Notes under the pieces: generated by a model
Database searches by the model: none
What the model was told of the DNA's origin: nothing
What the model saw: the letters and a program-made list of their open reading frames with translations, nothing else
Shown here: one piece after another, positions 8,058-16,560 of the stretch
Layout of the letters: each line of letters begins with the position of its first letter
Numbering within the stretch: the stretch's first letter is position 1
Source of the DNA: Conidiobolus coronatus NRRL 28638
Taxonomy: Eukaryota; Entomophthoromycota; Entomophthoromycetes; Entomophthorales; Conidiobolaceae
NCBI GenBank assembly: GCA_001566745.1
Contig: KQ964512.1
Location: 7,318 to 36,638 of the forward strand
Direction of reading: 5' to 3'
DNA length: 29,321 nt
Program-made: the position numbers and the translations under genes

Positions 8058-9056
8058 ATGAATTCTTCTAATAGTGAAAAAAGACAAATCCCGCCACCCC
8101 ACGTAACTGTTAGCAACTTGGCAAAGGATAGCGGTAGTAGTTCTAACAGTTTAAAAGTACAACCTTCACCTGTAATTTCTCCTCCTTTAAACCTAAACCC
8201 TGCTTTATATTCAAATTTCAAAAGCCCCATTCACAATACTTCCCTTTCACCAAGTTGTTATATTAACCCTTCTCTTATTTCACTATCATCACCCTCCCCA
8301 AATACAAACTATCAAGCTAGCTCAATTTCCAAATCTCTTTCCAATTTAGATGTTAAACAAATGACTAGAGATATATCACATTTGCCTGATGTTACCCCGC
8401 AAGAAGACATGTGGCCAATACTAGTAGTTTACGTCCTGCCGCTTTTTAATGGCGAAAGACTTTGTGAGAGTATAGAATCGCTTAATGAAATGGTCAGAAC
8501 TTGCTTGAGGCAAACAGATCTAGCGTCATTCGCTGACAGCATTCAAAATGATTTGCTGGACACGGGTATGTTTAATTTAAATACAAAACTATCCGGGGTA
8601 ACCGAGGAAAAATTGGTAACAAGAATAATTGAGCTCTGGTCATTTTTCCTTGGAATAGTACTACCTTACTTGGAGGGAGTATTCCTGCCACATCAATTAG
8701 CTTTAAAGGAGGTTAAAAGGGCAAAACATTTACACCCTGTAAGAACTATCGCGTTGAATATGTTTAAAAATAAGATCATTTTACCACTACTAGCTAAATT
8801 AGAGGCGGCCTTTAGACAATTAGTAGATAGTGAATCAGCTATAAATAGAGCTGATGCGGTTGCTAGGATACTGCAGATGATGCTGCTGCTAGATAAGACA
8901 CCCGGTTCCCAAGACGAACTTTTCAAAGAAAATGATTTTACCGGGCAAAGTGATTTTGGAGCCAAAATCTATCAATACCAAAGAATTACAAAACTATTAC
9001 AAGAGCACTGCCAACAGAACAAGAACATGAAAGATGCCTGGAGATCCTTTGCATGA
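8058..9056 (+). CDS. HbrB/Bit61/PROTOR-type TORC2 subunit
   Basis: A complete 332-codon gene with ATG at 8058. The N-terminal 100 residues are low-complexity, rich in Ser, Pro and Asn, and probably disordered. From about residue 118 a helical domain begins with MWPILVVYVLPLFNGERLCE and SIESLNEMVR, continuing through LDTGMFNLNTKL, VTRIIELWSFFLGIVLPYLE and RTIALNMFKNKIILPLL. This is the HbrB-like domain (PRR5/PROTOR in animals, Bit61 and Bit2 in yeasts), a peripheral subunit of TOR complex 2 that binds the Avo3/Rictor side. TORC2 acts at the plasma membrane on Ypk/AKT-type kinases, the actin cytoskeleton and polarity. The C terminus (MMLLLDKTPGSQDELF to AWRSFA) is also typical of a family member of usual length. 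No intron is needed. The family call rests on motif recognition. Confidence 0.8.
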   Translation: MNSSNSEKRQIPPPHVTVSNLAKDSGSSSNSLKVQPSPVISPPLNLNPALYSNFKSPIHNTSLSPSCYINPSLISLSSPSPNTNYQASSISKSLSNLDVKQMTRDISHLPDVTPQEDMWPILVVYVLPLFNGERLCESIESLNEMVRTCLRQTDLASFADSIQNDLLDTGMFNLNTKLSGVTEEKLVTRIIELWSFFLGIVLPYLEGVFLPHQLALKEVKRAKHLHPVRTIALNMFKNKIILPLLAKLEAAFRQLVDSESAINRADAVARILQMMLLLDKTPGSQDELFKENDFTGQSDFGAKIYQYQRITKLLQEHCQQNKNMKDAWRSFA

Positions 9057-9938
9057 CATTGGTATTACATGAAAAGGGGTAAATGGGGTTTTTAGTATAA
9101 TATGCTCCTATGCGATTTTTAGTAGACCGAGGACTATGTACTAATACAGCTAAAGAATTTAAATAAATTCTATAATCTACATATACCTACCGTTGAGCAG
9201 CTTTTTGCGGCTAAATGCTACCCGGAGAGAGTTTTAACTACTAGAGCTTGCCCTCGAATCCTTGTCATTATTTAATGGGCTAACATCTTTTATTTCACTG
9301 ATAAGTGTGGTAAGAAAATAAATATTGATGACTGAAGGGTTCCCCTTCCTATTGACAAAGATGTCACCGTCATACCATCCGCTAAAAGTGTTACTTCTAA
9401 TTCGAGTTTTTTATATCGAGGTTTGATCTATACATATCTTAGTCTTTGAAACGTTTTTGGTAATAAACGGCTTGAGGTACTTGATTTTGGTTAAGAGTCC
9501 ATTTGAGATATCACAGCGTCAGCAATTGCAAGTCTACTATTATGCAAAGCGTTTAAACTTAATATCTTCAAGTGCGTATGCAATTATACGCAGGCTTTCT
9601 ATGAAGAAACATTTTAAGTCTGTTGGCCCTTTGTATTAGAGGAAGTTAATAAGCCAAACCCAAGAGTATCAAAACACTACAGAATGGTGTTCAGAGCGTT
9701 TTAAGCATCCTAGCTTAGAATGATAGCAGGTATTGCTCCAGCTTGCTCGGTGTGAATTGAAGCAGCAATTTGGATGCTTTGGATATGCTTTTGCTAAACA
9801 TGCTAAACTGAAGGAGTTGCACTGCAACAATGGTGATTTTACAGATCTCGTTAATTGTTTCGTCTACCGCAAATTAATTGAATCCTTTTATAAATTATGT
9901 AATAATTTACGTATGAGTTTGGGCATACATATAAATAA
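9057..9938. other. Intergenic stretch with unassigned plus-strand frames
   Basis: Two short plus-strand frames stand out: 9457-9639 (QQLQVYYYAKRLNLISSSAY, then IIRRLSMKKHFKSVGPL) and 9733-9942 (LARCELKQQFGCFGYAFAKH and DLVNCFVYRKLIESFYKLC). Neither begins with a credible ATG in context, and the second runs into the start of the next gene. They could be remnants of one decayed gene. I recognise no family. The remainder shows nothing I can support. Confidence 0.3.
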
Positions 9939-11846
9939 ATGAATCAAAATAAAGAGTTTATAGACTTCTTGCTCAATGAATACTTTTTACTCAAAGGTTC
10001 TCTTTTATTAGCTCAATATTCAAACATTGAACAAAGAATAAGAGGTTTTCACAGCAATAAAGGCGTTCACCCCAATACCCCCCCTCCTTTTTACCAGCTA
10101 TCAAAATGGCTTCAATCGGTTGTGTATCTTATTCAACATCTTGATTCTAATCGCCACCCCCGTTTAGAAAATGTCCAGGTGGGATTGAATTTACTTAACC
10201 TAACTATTGCCGAAATACCTGATTCTTATTTGGCGTATTTTAAGCCGGGGTTTTTGAGCATGACCAACCACCACTTTGCCGCGGGGGGTAAAAGAGTCGG
10301 ATCACGCTCTCTTAGGTCACTTTGCGTTGTTGAGAAGTACAACCTGGGCAATGATGCTCTAGAATCACCTCGGCAGCTATTGACATTGCTAGATCTTTTC
10401 AACTTTTATACTTATCCTGATACCATAAATTCTTTACTTTTATATCTGGTTGATCTTGACACTCTGTCTCCCCAACAATTTATAGATTTTCAAAATGTGT
10501 TTTCTAATTGGGTAGCAGGAAATCTATTTGACCTGGGTAGTAGGTGGAATGCCAATAACAGCCAGCTCTGCGGAGTTGTATTTGCACGACTCATGCCAGA
10601 TTTCGTAAATAAAAAACAAGCCCTCTTCCCTTTGAAACGAACGGCAACGGAGTGTTTTTGGAGTGACCAATTATTGCCTTGGGTTAAAACAGCTCAAGAG
10701 CTATCGAATCGCATATTTGACTCCTTTCCTTCTTTTTCTCATTACATAAATTTAAATTCTCTCTTTAATCAAAAATATGATCGAGACTTTATCCCGCTGA
10801 CGAGATCAAATACTTCAGTAGAAGACTTTGCCTCGCAAGTTAATAACCTTTCCAAAGTACTATTTGTAATTGCAGCTTGGCCTCTTGCCTCTATTCACAG
10901 GATTTTGTCTTTAAAACAAAAAATATTAAACAATGCCACATACCCTTCTATGGGCATAATATTTGAATTATTATTACCTTATTTGCTCAAACTTTTACAA
11001 AGCTACCACCTTTTCAATAAATATCTTCTCCAAAATAGATTGGCGGTTGACAAAGACTTGCGAGGACTCTTTAATACGCTTAGCCACCACCTAGAGGAGT
11101 TTTTAAAGTATATAGCTTTATTTTTGATTGAGTATACCCACATATCACATAACTCTGAATTGTGGGAGTTTGTTCAAATATATTTAATTCAAGAATATAC
11201 CAGTACTACGCTTTCGCACTCGATTCAATACAGAAAGGGTTTGATTTACAATATAGATTTTTATTTTAACAATTTTCAAGTTATTGATTTCTCCTGCAGT
11301 TATAGCCACTTGATATTCCAGCTCATTCAAGATTGTTCAATTAAACCCAAAAACAGTACAACTTTTAATAGGGCTAACGTTCTGGGGGGGGTTGTAGGAA
11401 AAAATGCCCAAAAGAGACTCAAAGCGATCCAACTAACTAATTCTGACGCCTTACGGGTGCAAACAACTGTTTATAGCGCTCCTGAGCTTTATCTTAATGC
11501 TATGCAATTAATTTTACACATTATTCGCCAAGGTTGGCATAAACTAAATTATTCTCAGCAATCCGCTGTTGTAAAATTAGTATCCGACCACTTAGGTTTG
11601 TTCACTAAGGGGCAACTTGAACTGGAGGACAAATACCTCATCGCCTTGTTGAAAATGGCAGATACTCTATCTCATATACCACATTCTAACCAAGCCAATA
11701 TCAGTATAATGTGCTTTGAAGTATGCCACGTTTTTAGATCAGCAAGCGGGGAACTAGCTGAATGCTGTAAACATAGTATTAGTCGTATATCAAGATTGAT
11801 CCACCCTGAATTACTACATATTCCTTTAAGCAACGAGTCTTTTTAA
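9939..11846 (+). CDS. Hypothetical 635-residue helical protein
   Basis: A long, intact frame with ATG at 9939, opening MNQNKEFIDFLLNEYFLLKG. It is rich in Leu, Phe, Tyr and Asn with regularly spaced hydrophobics, suggesting an all-helical repeat or scaffold. There are segments such as SVVYLIQHLDSNRHPRLENV, LLTLLDLFNFYTYPDTINSL, IIFELLLPYLLKLLQSYHLF and LYLNAMQLILHIIRQGWHKL. Hydrophobic runs are short and interrupted by charged residues, so it is more likely soluble than membrane-spanning. No catalytic motif is visible. It follows the HbrB-like gene on the same strand after about 880 bp. Codon use resembles HbrB and RAD7 in the window, which supports a real nuclear gene. I do not recognise the family; HEAT-like subunits of large complexes are the type of protein to compare. 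Confidence 0.7.
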   Translation: MNQNKEFIDFLLNEYFLLKGSLLLAQYSNIEQRIRGFHSNKGVHPNTPPPFYQLSKWLQSVVYLIQHLDSNRHPRLENVQVGLNLLNLTIAEIPDSYLAYFKPGFLSMTNHHFAAGGKRVGSRSLRSLCVVEKYNLGNDALESPRQLLTLLDLFNFYTYPDTINSLLLYLVDLDTLSPQQFIDFQNVFSNWVAGNLFDLGSRWNANNSQLCGVVFARLMPDFVNKKQALFPLKRTATECFWSDQLLPWVKTAQELSNRIFDSFPSFSHYINLNSLFNQKYDRDFIPLTRSNTSVEDFASQVNNLSKVLFVIAAWPLASIHRILSLKQKILNNATYPSMGIIFELLLPYLLKLLQSYHLFNKYLLQNRLAVDKDLRGLFNTLSHHLEEFLKYIALFLIEYTHISHNSELWEFVQIYLIQEYTSTTLSHSIQYRKGLIYNIDFYFNNFQVIDFSCSYSHLIFQLIQDCSIKPKNSTTFNRANVLGGVVGKNAQKRLKAIQLTNSDALRVQTTVYSAPELYLNAMQLILHIIRQGWHKLNYSQQSAVVKLVSDHLGLFTKGQLELEDKYLIALLKMADTLSHIPHSNQANISIMCFEVCHVFRSASGELAECCKHSISRISRLIHPELLHIPLSNESF

Positions 11847-12879
11847 CGTATTCTCAGAACCAAGCATTTCTTTACCTGCTTCTCCGTATACGTTCTCGTT
11901 CGTTTTTCTAGTAAGTTCACATGTGATAAGAATCCTGATAATAGGCACTAAAGAAAAAATTTTCATCTTCCTTTCGCTGCGATTTCGCTGCGAGATTTAA
12001 TCAAATTAAGGTTAAACCTCATGATAGCAGGGATTAAAGAAAGAATAAAGGCAAAATTCTCAATACAAATGGTTGAAATACGCAGAGTGCGATTCAAAGC
12101 ATACGTTTCTAGAATAGCTCATGAGAATGGCACCTCTGTCTAAGCCAGTAATTGCTTTTATTTTCTTGTTAATAATAACAACGAAGGTCACAATAGAGAT
12201 AATGGAAACGCAATATCCATTAGAGATGGCATTATAGATGAAGTAAATTTGGGACTTTTTTCTACTTTCCTATATAAATTTAGTTATTACCCGTACCCTT
12301 ATTGATTCAAGCTCAAAGACATACAAGTAGAATGCTACCGCCTTAAGTCCCAAGGGTAAGAGTCGTTCCAAATCAAAGATTTTCCACTCAGACAACCAAA
12401 TGACTCCAAGTTAAATAACAGTTAACTTTATCAGTCGAAATTATCGCTCGTAGACTCCCTCAATCATTGCAGGGATAATTTACTAAGGAAAAGAAAAAGT
12501 GTTTGGAAGACCACGGAAACTACTAGAAAGCTATAAAGAATGATCTATAATTATTAAAAGAATTAAGCAGAATTCATCAGTGATAAGCCCTGTTATATAA
12601 TAAATCATCTGCCTTCTGAGTTATTGCCCCAAAAGCTTCTTCCATCCCCAGCTACAATAATGGGTTTGATAGTGCCATGACCATTCTTTCTGAGAACCCT
12701 AAAGTTACAGGCTACTGTGGGCAAACTGTATTATCATATCACTAACAACTTTTTATAAATATTTTTTTAAACCTAGAAAAAGTCAAATCTCACACCACTT
12801 AACCCTATTTAAGAAGAAGACATAAGAGAGAATAGGAATGGAGAAGAATCAAGGAGGTTGTGGTGGTTTTTGTATTCGG
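11847..12879. other. About 1 kb without a recognisable gene
   Basis: Short plus-strand frames occur, for example one from the ATG near 12128 with a hydrophobic stretch AFIFLLIITTKVTIEI, but none is long or conserved-looking. At 11966-11990 an 11-base unit containing TTCGCTGCGA is repeated twice. Nothing else can be supported. Confidence 0.4.
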
Positions 12880-13320
12880 TTAACATTTCTCCTTGATCGA
12901 AGTCTTATATAACACATCAATAATATGAGAATGGTTACGAATCCATTCTTCTTTGTCATCTTCCATATCTGATGTAGTGAATACCATTTTGGTGGATAAT
13001 TGAAACGAAGGATTATACATTAGTAGTTGCCAATCCGCACCAGTAGTAATAAATGTCACGTAGAGACAATAAACATTGTACCATTCCGCTGGCAAGAGTA
13101 GTGCGTTTCGCTTCTACAATGATAATATATTTATCTTTTATCAAATTAATCATGTCCATAACTACAAGTTCTACATTACCACCGTGTTTTTCATCGTTAG
13201 AAATAATTTCCTTTAATGTATTATAGTGTAAAAATGACTTGGTCTTTAGAGATTCTTTCAAGCAATTCTGTGGATTGTTTACTTCAAGATAAAGTGGTCC
13301 AAGCGATAGCCCTTTGAGTA
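12880..13320 (-). pseudogene. PD-(D/E)XK nuclease-like protein, frameshifted
   Basis: The minus strand is open from about 13320 without an ATG, reading LGPLYLEVNNPQNCLKESLK, then YNTLKEIISNDEKHGGNVEL and KDKYIIIVEAKRTTLAS. The E-A-K after a hydrophobic strand is the signature E-x-K of PD-(D/E)XK nucleases (restriction-endonuclease-like fold). The protein then shifts frame between about 13025 and 13095 into TGADWQLLMYNPSFQLSTKM and VFTTSDMEDDKEEWIRNHS, ending at 12880. The W-Q-L-L-Y strand after the E-x-K fits this fold. Related small ORFs occur at 14224-14706, 20249-20686 and 25349-25894 in this window. One frameshift and no proper start suggest a pseudogene. Substrate and role are unknown. 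Confidence 0.55.
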
Positions 13321-13561
13321 AAAAATCTTCCTATCCCAAGGTAAAGATATGTCTTCAGCTATAATTATTAGAATAAAAAGTTTCCATACCCCCTTTTAAA
13401 TGATTTATTTAAAATAAATGTTGCTTACATTGTTGAATGGGGGGAGGTTACTGTATAACCGACTGTGGTGAGTCTAACTAGAGATGCCTTGATGGGGAGG
13501 AGAGCGCAGCGACTATTGAGTTGAAGCTTTGGATTGAACTTGGGAGTGACAAAGTTGACAG
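13321..13561. other. No gene seen
   Basis: A poly-purine and poly-pyrimidine-rich spacer, including a G-rich patch around 13438-13446 and 13494-13502. I see no coding potential of note. Confidence 0.4.
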
Positions 13562-13983
13562 CTATATGGGGATAATGCCTAGATGTCTGTGGAGTCTTTG
13601 ACGACGAGTCCCCTGAGAACTAGCAGAAATCCCCGAGGTCAAAAAGTCTAGTATTATTGATTTGTTGTCATCCCCAAAATCCTCTGGATCATGCGTACTA
13701 TCATCAAAGGATGTTTTATAAATTACATCATTCACCATTAACCGTGTGTTTTCCATACCTACCATTAAATCAGTTATATCTCTAGAATAACCATTTGGTC
13801 TTTCAAGGTGTATATTTATTTCGTCGTATAATCCCCTATAACCGCCTATAACACATGCTTTAGCGACACCAGTCTCCAACTGTGGGTAGAGTTTATATAT
13901 TTCCCTATAAGTTTCTTCGCTGGCTACATGTGGAAACCGTATTCTATTTGTTAAATGGTTTGGAAAAATGAATTCAAATGGGC
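13562..13983 (-). pseudogene. Unrecognised 140-codon frame without a start codon
   Basis: Stop-free from about 13983 down to 13562, reading FPNHLTNRIRFPHVASEETY, then KACVIGGYRGLYDEINIHLE and NTRLMVNDVIYKTSFDDSTH. There is no ATG near the beginning and a TAG lies just upstream, so it looks like the 3' part of a larger gene. The C-terminal tail (GISASSQGTRRQRLHRHL) is basic and may be out-of-frame extension. I do not recognise the family. Its 5' end overlaps the start of a plus-strand frame at 13955. Confidence 0.3.
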
Positions 13984-14227
13984 TCTAATTGTTCAAGAGA
14001 GTTTTGCACCAAATGGTGTATACTCTAGATTTACCTGGTTACCAGATAACTCCGCTATTAGAAGGAATGAAGTATTGTCAACTTTAAATATTCCAAAAGG
14101 AAAGTATAATTACCCAACCATATACCAACTCCAAATGATAAAGAGACAGGTCACTTATCAGCTAGGAGATGGGTTCCAGGAACAATTTAATGAAATATAC
14201 TTCTCCAAGTATTACCAGCTTTATTAA
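13955..14227 (+). CDS. Hypothetical 90-residue protein
   Basis: An ATG-to-TAA frame opening MVWKNEFKWALIVQESFAPN, followed by YSRFTWLPDNSAIRRNEVLS and NYPTIYQLQMIKRQVTYQLG. The composition is protein-like (Trp, Tyr, Phe and Gln well represented) and the antisense frames are full of stops. It may be complete or the end of a truncated gene. Its stop codon overlaps the stop of the convergent nuclease-like gene at 14224-14226. I do not recognise it. Confidence 0.35.
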   Translation: MVWKNEFKWALIVQESFAPNGVYSRFTWLPDNSAIRRNEVLSTLNIPKGKYNYPTIYQLQMIKRQVTYQLGDGFQEQFNEIYFSKYYQLY

Positions 14228-14706
14228 TTTATATTTAAATTTCTCAGGGCATGAACTATTTCTTCAGCTTGATTGCGTATATAAAAATCATGCGTTCTTT
14301 CTAACATTGGTATCTCGTCAACTGTGACTCTTCTAAACATAGTGACTCTGGTATTTGTTGCTAACATTGCGTAAGGGAAATCACCACTCATCGCATAACC
14401 AGAAACTTGTTCAATGCCCCATCTCCTTGTTGCAGGCTGATCGTCACTTTTGCATTCAATGACAAGTAAAGGAATATTGTTTATCATTACTGTTACAGCG
14501 ATATCGGCAAAACCTTTCATTCTTTGGTGGCCATTGACAATTACTATCTCTGGATAAGTAATCATAAGCTGGTGATCAACAACATATCCGTGCGCAGTAT
14601 CTTTGTCGGCTAACCTAAGGAACTCATCTACCAACGATGTAACATGTGCTTCTTGAGCGCCGATTAATGCTCTGTTTAGTATAAATTTAAAGTTAGGGTT
14701 ATCCAT
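14224..14706 (-). CDS. Small PD-(D/E)XK nuclease-like protein (160 aa)
   Basis: A complete frame with ATG at 14706, opening MDNPNFKFILNRALIGAQEA. The core reads KGFADIAVTVMINNIPLLVI followed by ECKSDD, that is, an Asp followed about 15 residues later by E-x-K on a hydrophobic strand. This is the catalytic pattern of PD-(D/E)XK nucleases. Next comes a helix with WGIEQVSGYAMSGDFPYAML and ATNTRVTMFRR, which resembles the Q-x-x-x-Y helix and final strand of the HsdR N-terminal nuclease domain. No other domain is attached. Related ORFs occur three more times in the window. Its role could be element mobility, effector or host defence; the sequence alone does not decide. Fold assignment is good, function unknown. 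Confidence 0.65.
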   Translation of the reverse strand: MDNPNFKFILNRALIGAQEAHVTSLVDEFLRLADKDTAHGYVVDHQLMITYPEIVIVNGHQRMKGFADIAVTVMINNIPLLVIECKSDDQPATRRWGIEQVSGYAMSGDFPYAMLATNTRVTMFRRVTVDEIPMLERTHDFYIRNQAEEIVHALRNLNIN

Positions 14707-15269
14707 ATTTATTTAATTTCCGTCATCTTTCAATTAACATAATCAAAGAAGTAATATTGCATTGCTACCTACATGGACAGAAAATTCCCGCCACATTGAT
14801 AAGAACAATACCTTGCGAGAAAAGGTAGCCAAGGAATTCTCGAGCCGCTGTCAAAACTATATGGATGCAACAATCAGAATGTGCATTATGAGAGTAATTT
14901 TACAGGAATTGTTAATATATTATTGGGTTGAAAACGATGTGGGCATGAATAAAATTAAAGTTAGTCGAACTAAGGTGATATGGTTGGGTATGACATGTAG
15001 TCTTGTTTTTGGATTGTAAGGTAAGCTGAGTACACAAGTTTTCATATGCACCAGCGAGGCTGTATACTGAAGTTGATGAAAATGATAACTTAACGTACTT
15101 AAGCGACAACCTAATATTCACCGAAGACGAGATGGACTACCAAACACTGCCATCAGCTTAGTTATCATGTATATGCCACCTACCTTGATACAATTGAGAA
15201 AGGATGAATTCTAGCTCTATGCACCATAATAGAGGGCTTGAAGGACGGAATCCAGGGTCTTTGTGCTAG
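14707..15269 (+). other. Plus-strand coding debris, family unknown
   Basis: A frame at 14762-15019 opens with TTG and includes REKVAKEFSSRCQNYMDATI and RMCIMRVILQELLIYYWVEN. Just after its stop a different plus frame reads HKFSYAPARLYTEVDENDNL and TYLSDNLIFTEDEMDYQTLP, ending in TAG near 15160. A GTAAGC sits between them near 15019 and could be a splice donor, but I cannot define an intron. The second piece looks most like genuine former coding sequence. I do not recognise it. Confidence 0.3.
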
Positions 15270-15790
15270 TAACCAGCATATACTGACATACCTGGTGTGT
15301 CAAAAAGCTTTCCACGAGGCTCCAGCAATCCAGCAGCATAAGTGGTTACATCACCCTTAGAAGTAGAAATCAAGCTTCCTTTTCTAACTTGATCAAGAGA
15401 TCTTTTAAAAGTTTGATAAGAACTGAAAACATGGTTAAGGACACCTTCCCCATGAGTGTCATTCTTGAATTCGGCGCCATATCTCCAAACTCAGGATCTA
15501 CGTCAATGGGCTCCAACCCACTTTGCAAGAATTTTTTGTAATTCTTCCCTCTTCCATCACTTTCCGGTAGTGTCAAGTGCCTTGATTGAAGGGCCTACTT
15601 TGATAGTTCCTGCTTCAATTTTACTCTCTAACTGGGTAACAAGCATTGAAAATGGAGCGTCTCTGTCGACTTTGGTGAGGAGCTTGCTTAAACAATCAAC
15701 AAGTGTGGTTTTAGCATGATCAACGTGAGCAATGATAGCAATATTCCTGATTTTTTCTGGTGGTAATAATTTGCCTAGATTCGGGTTGAA
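15270..15790 (-). pseudogene. BipA/TypA translational GTPase remnant with internal deletions
   Basis: The reading starts PPEKIRNIAIIAHVDHAKTT, the G1 region of a translation-factor GTPase, but the P-loop glycine of the usual VDHGKT is alanine. After LVDCLSKLLTK it jumps straight to RDAPFSMLVTQLES, the beginning of the beta-barrel domain in BipA/TypA. About the remaining G domain (switch regions and N-K-x-D) is therefore absent. A second small gap precedes GTIKVGPSIKALDTTGK. Frames then shift several times through EEGRITK, GLEPIDVDPEFGDMA, GVLNHVFSSYQTFKRSLDQV and RKGSLISTSKGDVTTYAAG to FDTPGMSVYAG. BipA-type GTPases in eukaryotes are generally organellar. This copy cannot be functional: the GTPase core is deleted and the rest is frameshifted. 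Confidence 0.75.
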
Positions 15791-15819
15791 GTATTACCAA
15801 AATATTACTCAAACATGAC

Positions 15820-16458
15820 TCATTTCTTCTTTCGGGTGCGGAAATAGTCCAAATCCTTCAATAATCTTAATAATTTTGCTTGTACGTAAGAAGATTGGGA
15901 GAACTTTATCAAGTCAGACTTAGTGTTTTCTGTAACGTCTGATGCAGAAATCAAATGACCTTCAAGCTTTGCTAAATCTTCAGATATTTGTATTTGAAGC
16001 TTCGATTTTGGTAGAGCTACTTTAAGGGTTTTCAGATTTACTAGTAGTACTCTTTTCCATATAGGTCTTATATTGACTAGAGTAATAACAAGTAACAGAT
16101 GAGAGGAGATGCACAAGCTGCTCCACTAAAGCAAGATCAGAAAGTATGGATTGGAAGTTTCAATAGTCTTTCGATAAACAGCATTTTATGTTTTACAATG
16201 GGCTTTTGACTAGATTTATGCTGTAGTGATAGATTTGTAAAACTACGATCCAAAGCTTGAATATCGTTTGGGCAGTCCTGTATAATAGAAAGTAGAATAG
16301 AAATAAGATTAGTCCAATCAAACGCCCTATTTCTAAATTGTGAAGAGTCACCACCAGAGTTTCTTTGTAAGAGCTGCGTAACTAATTGAGCTATAGATTT
16401 TTCAAATATATCACTAAGTAGCCTCCCTTGACGAGATTCATCTTCATTTCCCTTGAAG
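15820..16458 (-). pseudogene. C-terminal part of a helical protein, frameshifted
   Basis: The minus strand opens without ATG from about 16458, immediately upstream of RAD7, reading QGRLLSDIFEKSIAQLVTQL, then FDWTNLISILLSIIQDCPND and PIVKHKMLFIERLLKL. A second frame continues with SDLALVEQLVHLLSSVTCYY. A third, to the stop at 15820, reads KLQIQISEDLAKLEGHLISA and SSYVQAKLLRLLKDLDYFRT with a basic end RKKK. The three pieces look like one alpha-helical C terminus broken by two shifts. Its N-terminal part would lie where RAD7 now is, so it has been truncated. I cannot name the parent gene. Confidence 0.45.
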
Positions 16459-16521
16459 TTTTTCTCGAGAAATTGTATACCGAGCGAAAAATGTAGAAAT
16501 CTAAGATCTAGCTACAAAAAT

Positions 16522-16551
16522 CAAATATATAAAAAACAAATATATAAAAAA
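16522..16551. repeat. 15-bp tandem repeat in the RAD7 leader, with TATATAA
   Basis: The unit CAAATATATAAAAAA occurs twice in direct succession, followed by a partial third copy (CAAATAATT) that ends at the RAD7 ATG. Each unit contains TATATAAA. It may act as a TATA element or 5' leader or simply be slippage. Its position 10-39 bases before the start codon is closer than a usual TATA box. Confidence 0.8.
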
Positions 16552-16560
16552 CAAATAATT

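Noticed and set aside
8693-8965. Minus-strand 90-codon ORF
   Set aside because: It is antisense to the well-supported HbrB-like gene and has a serine-rich shadow composition.
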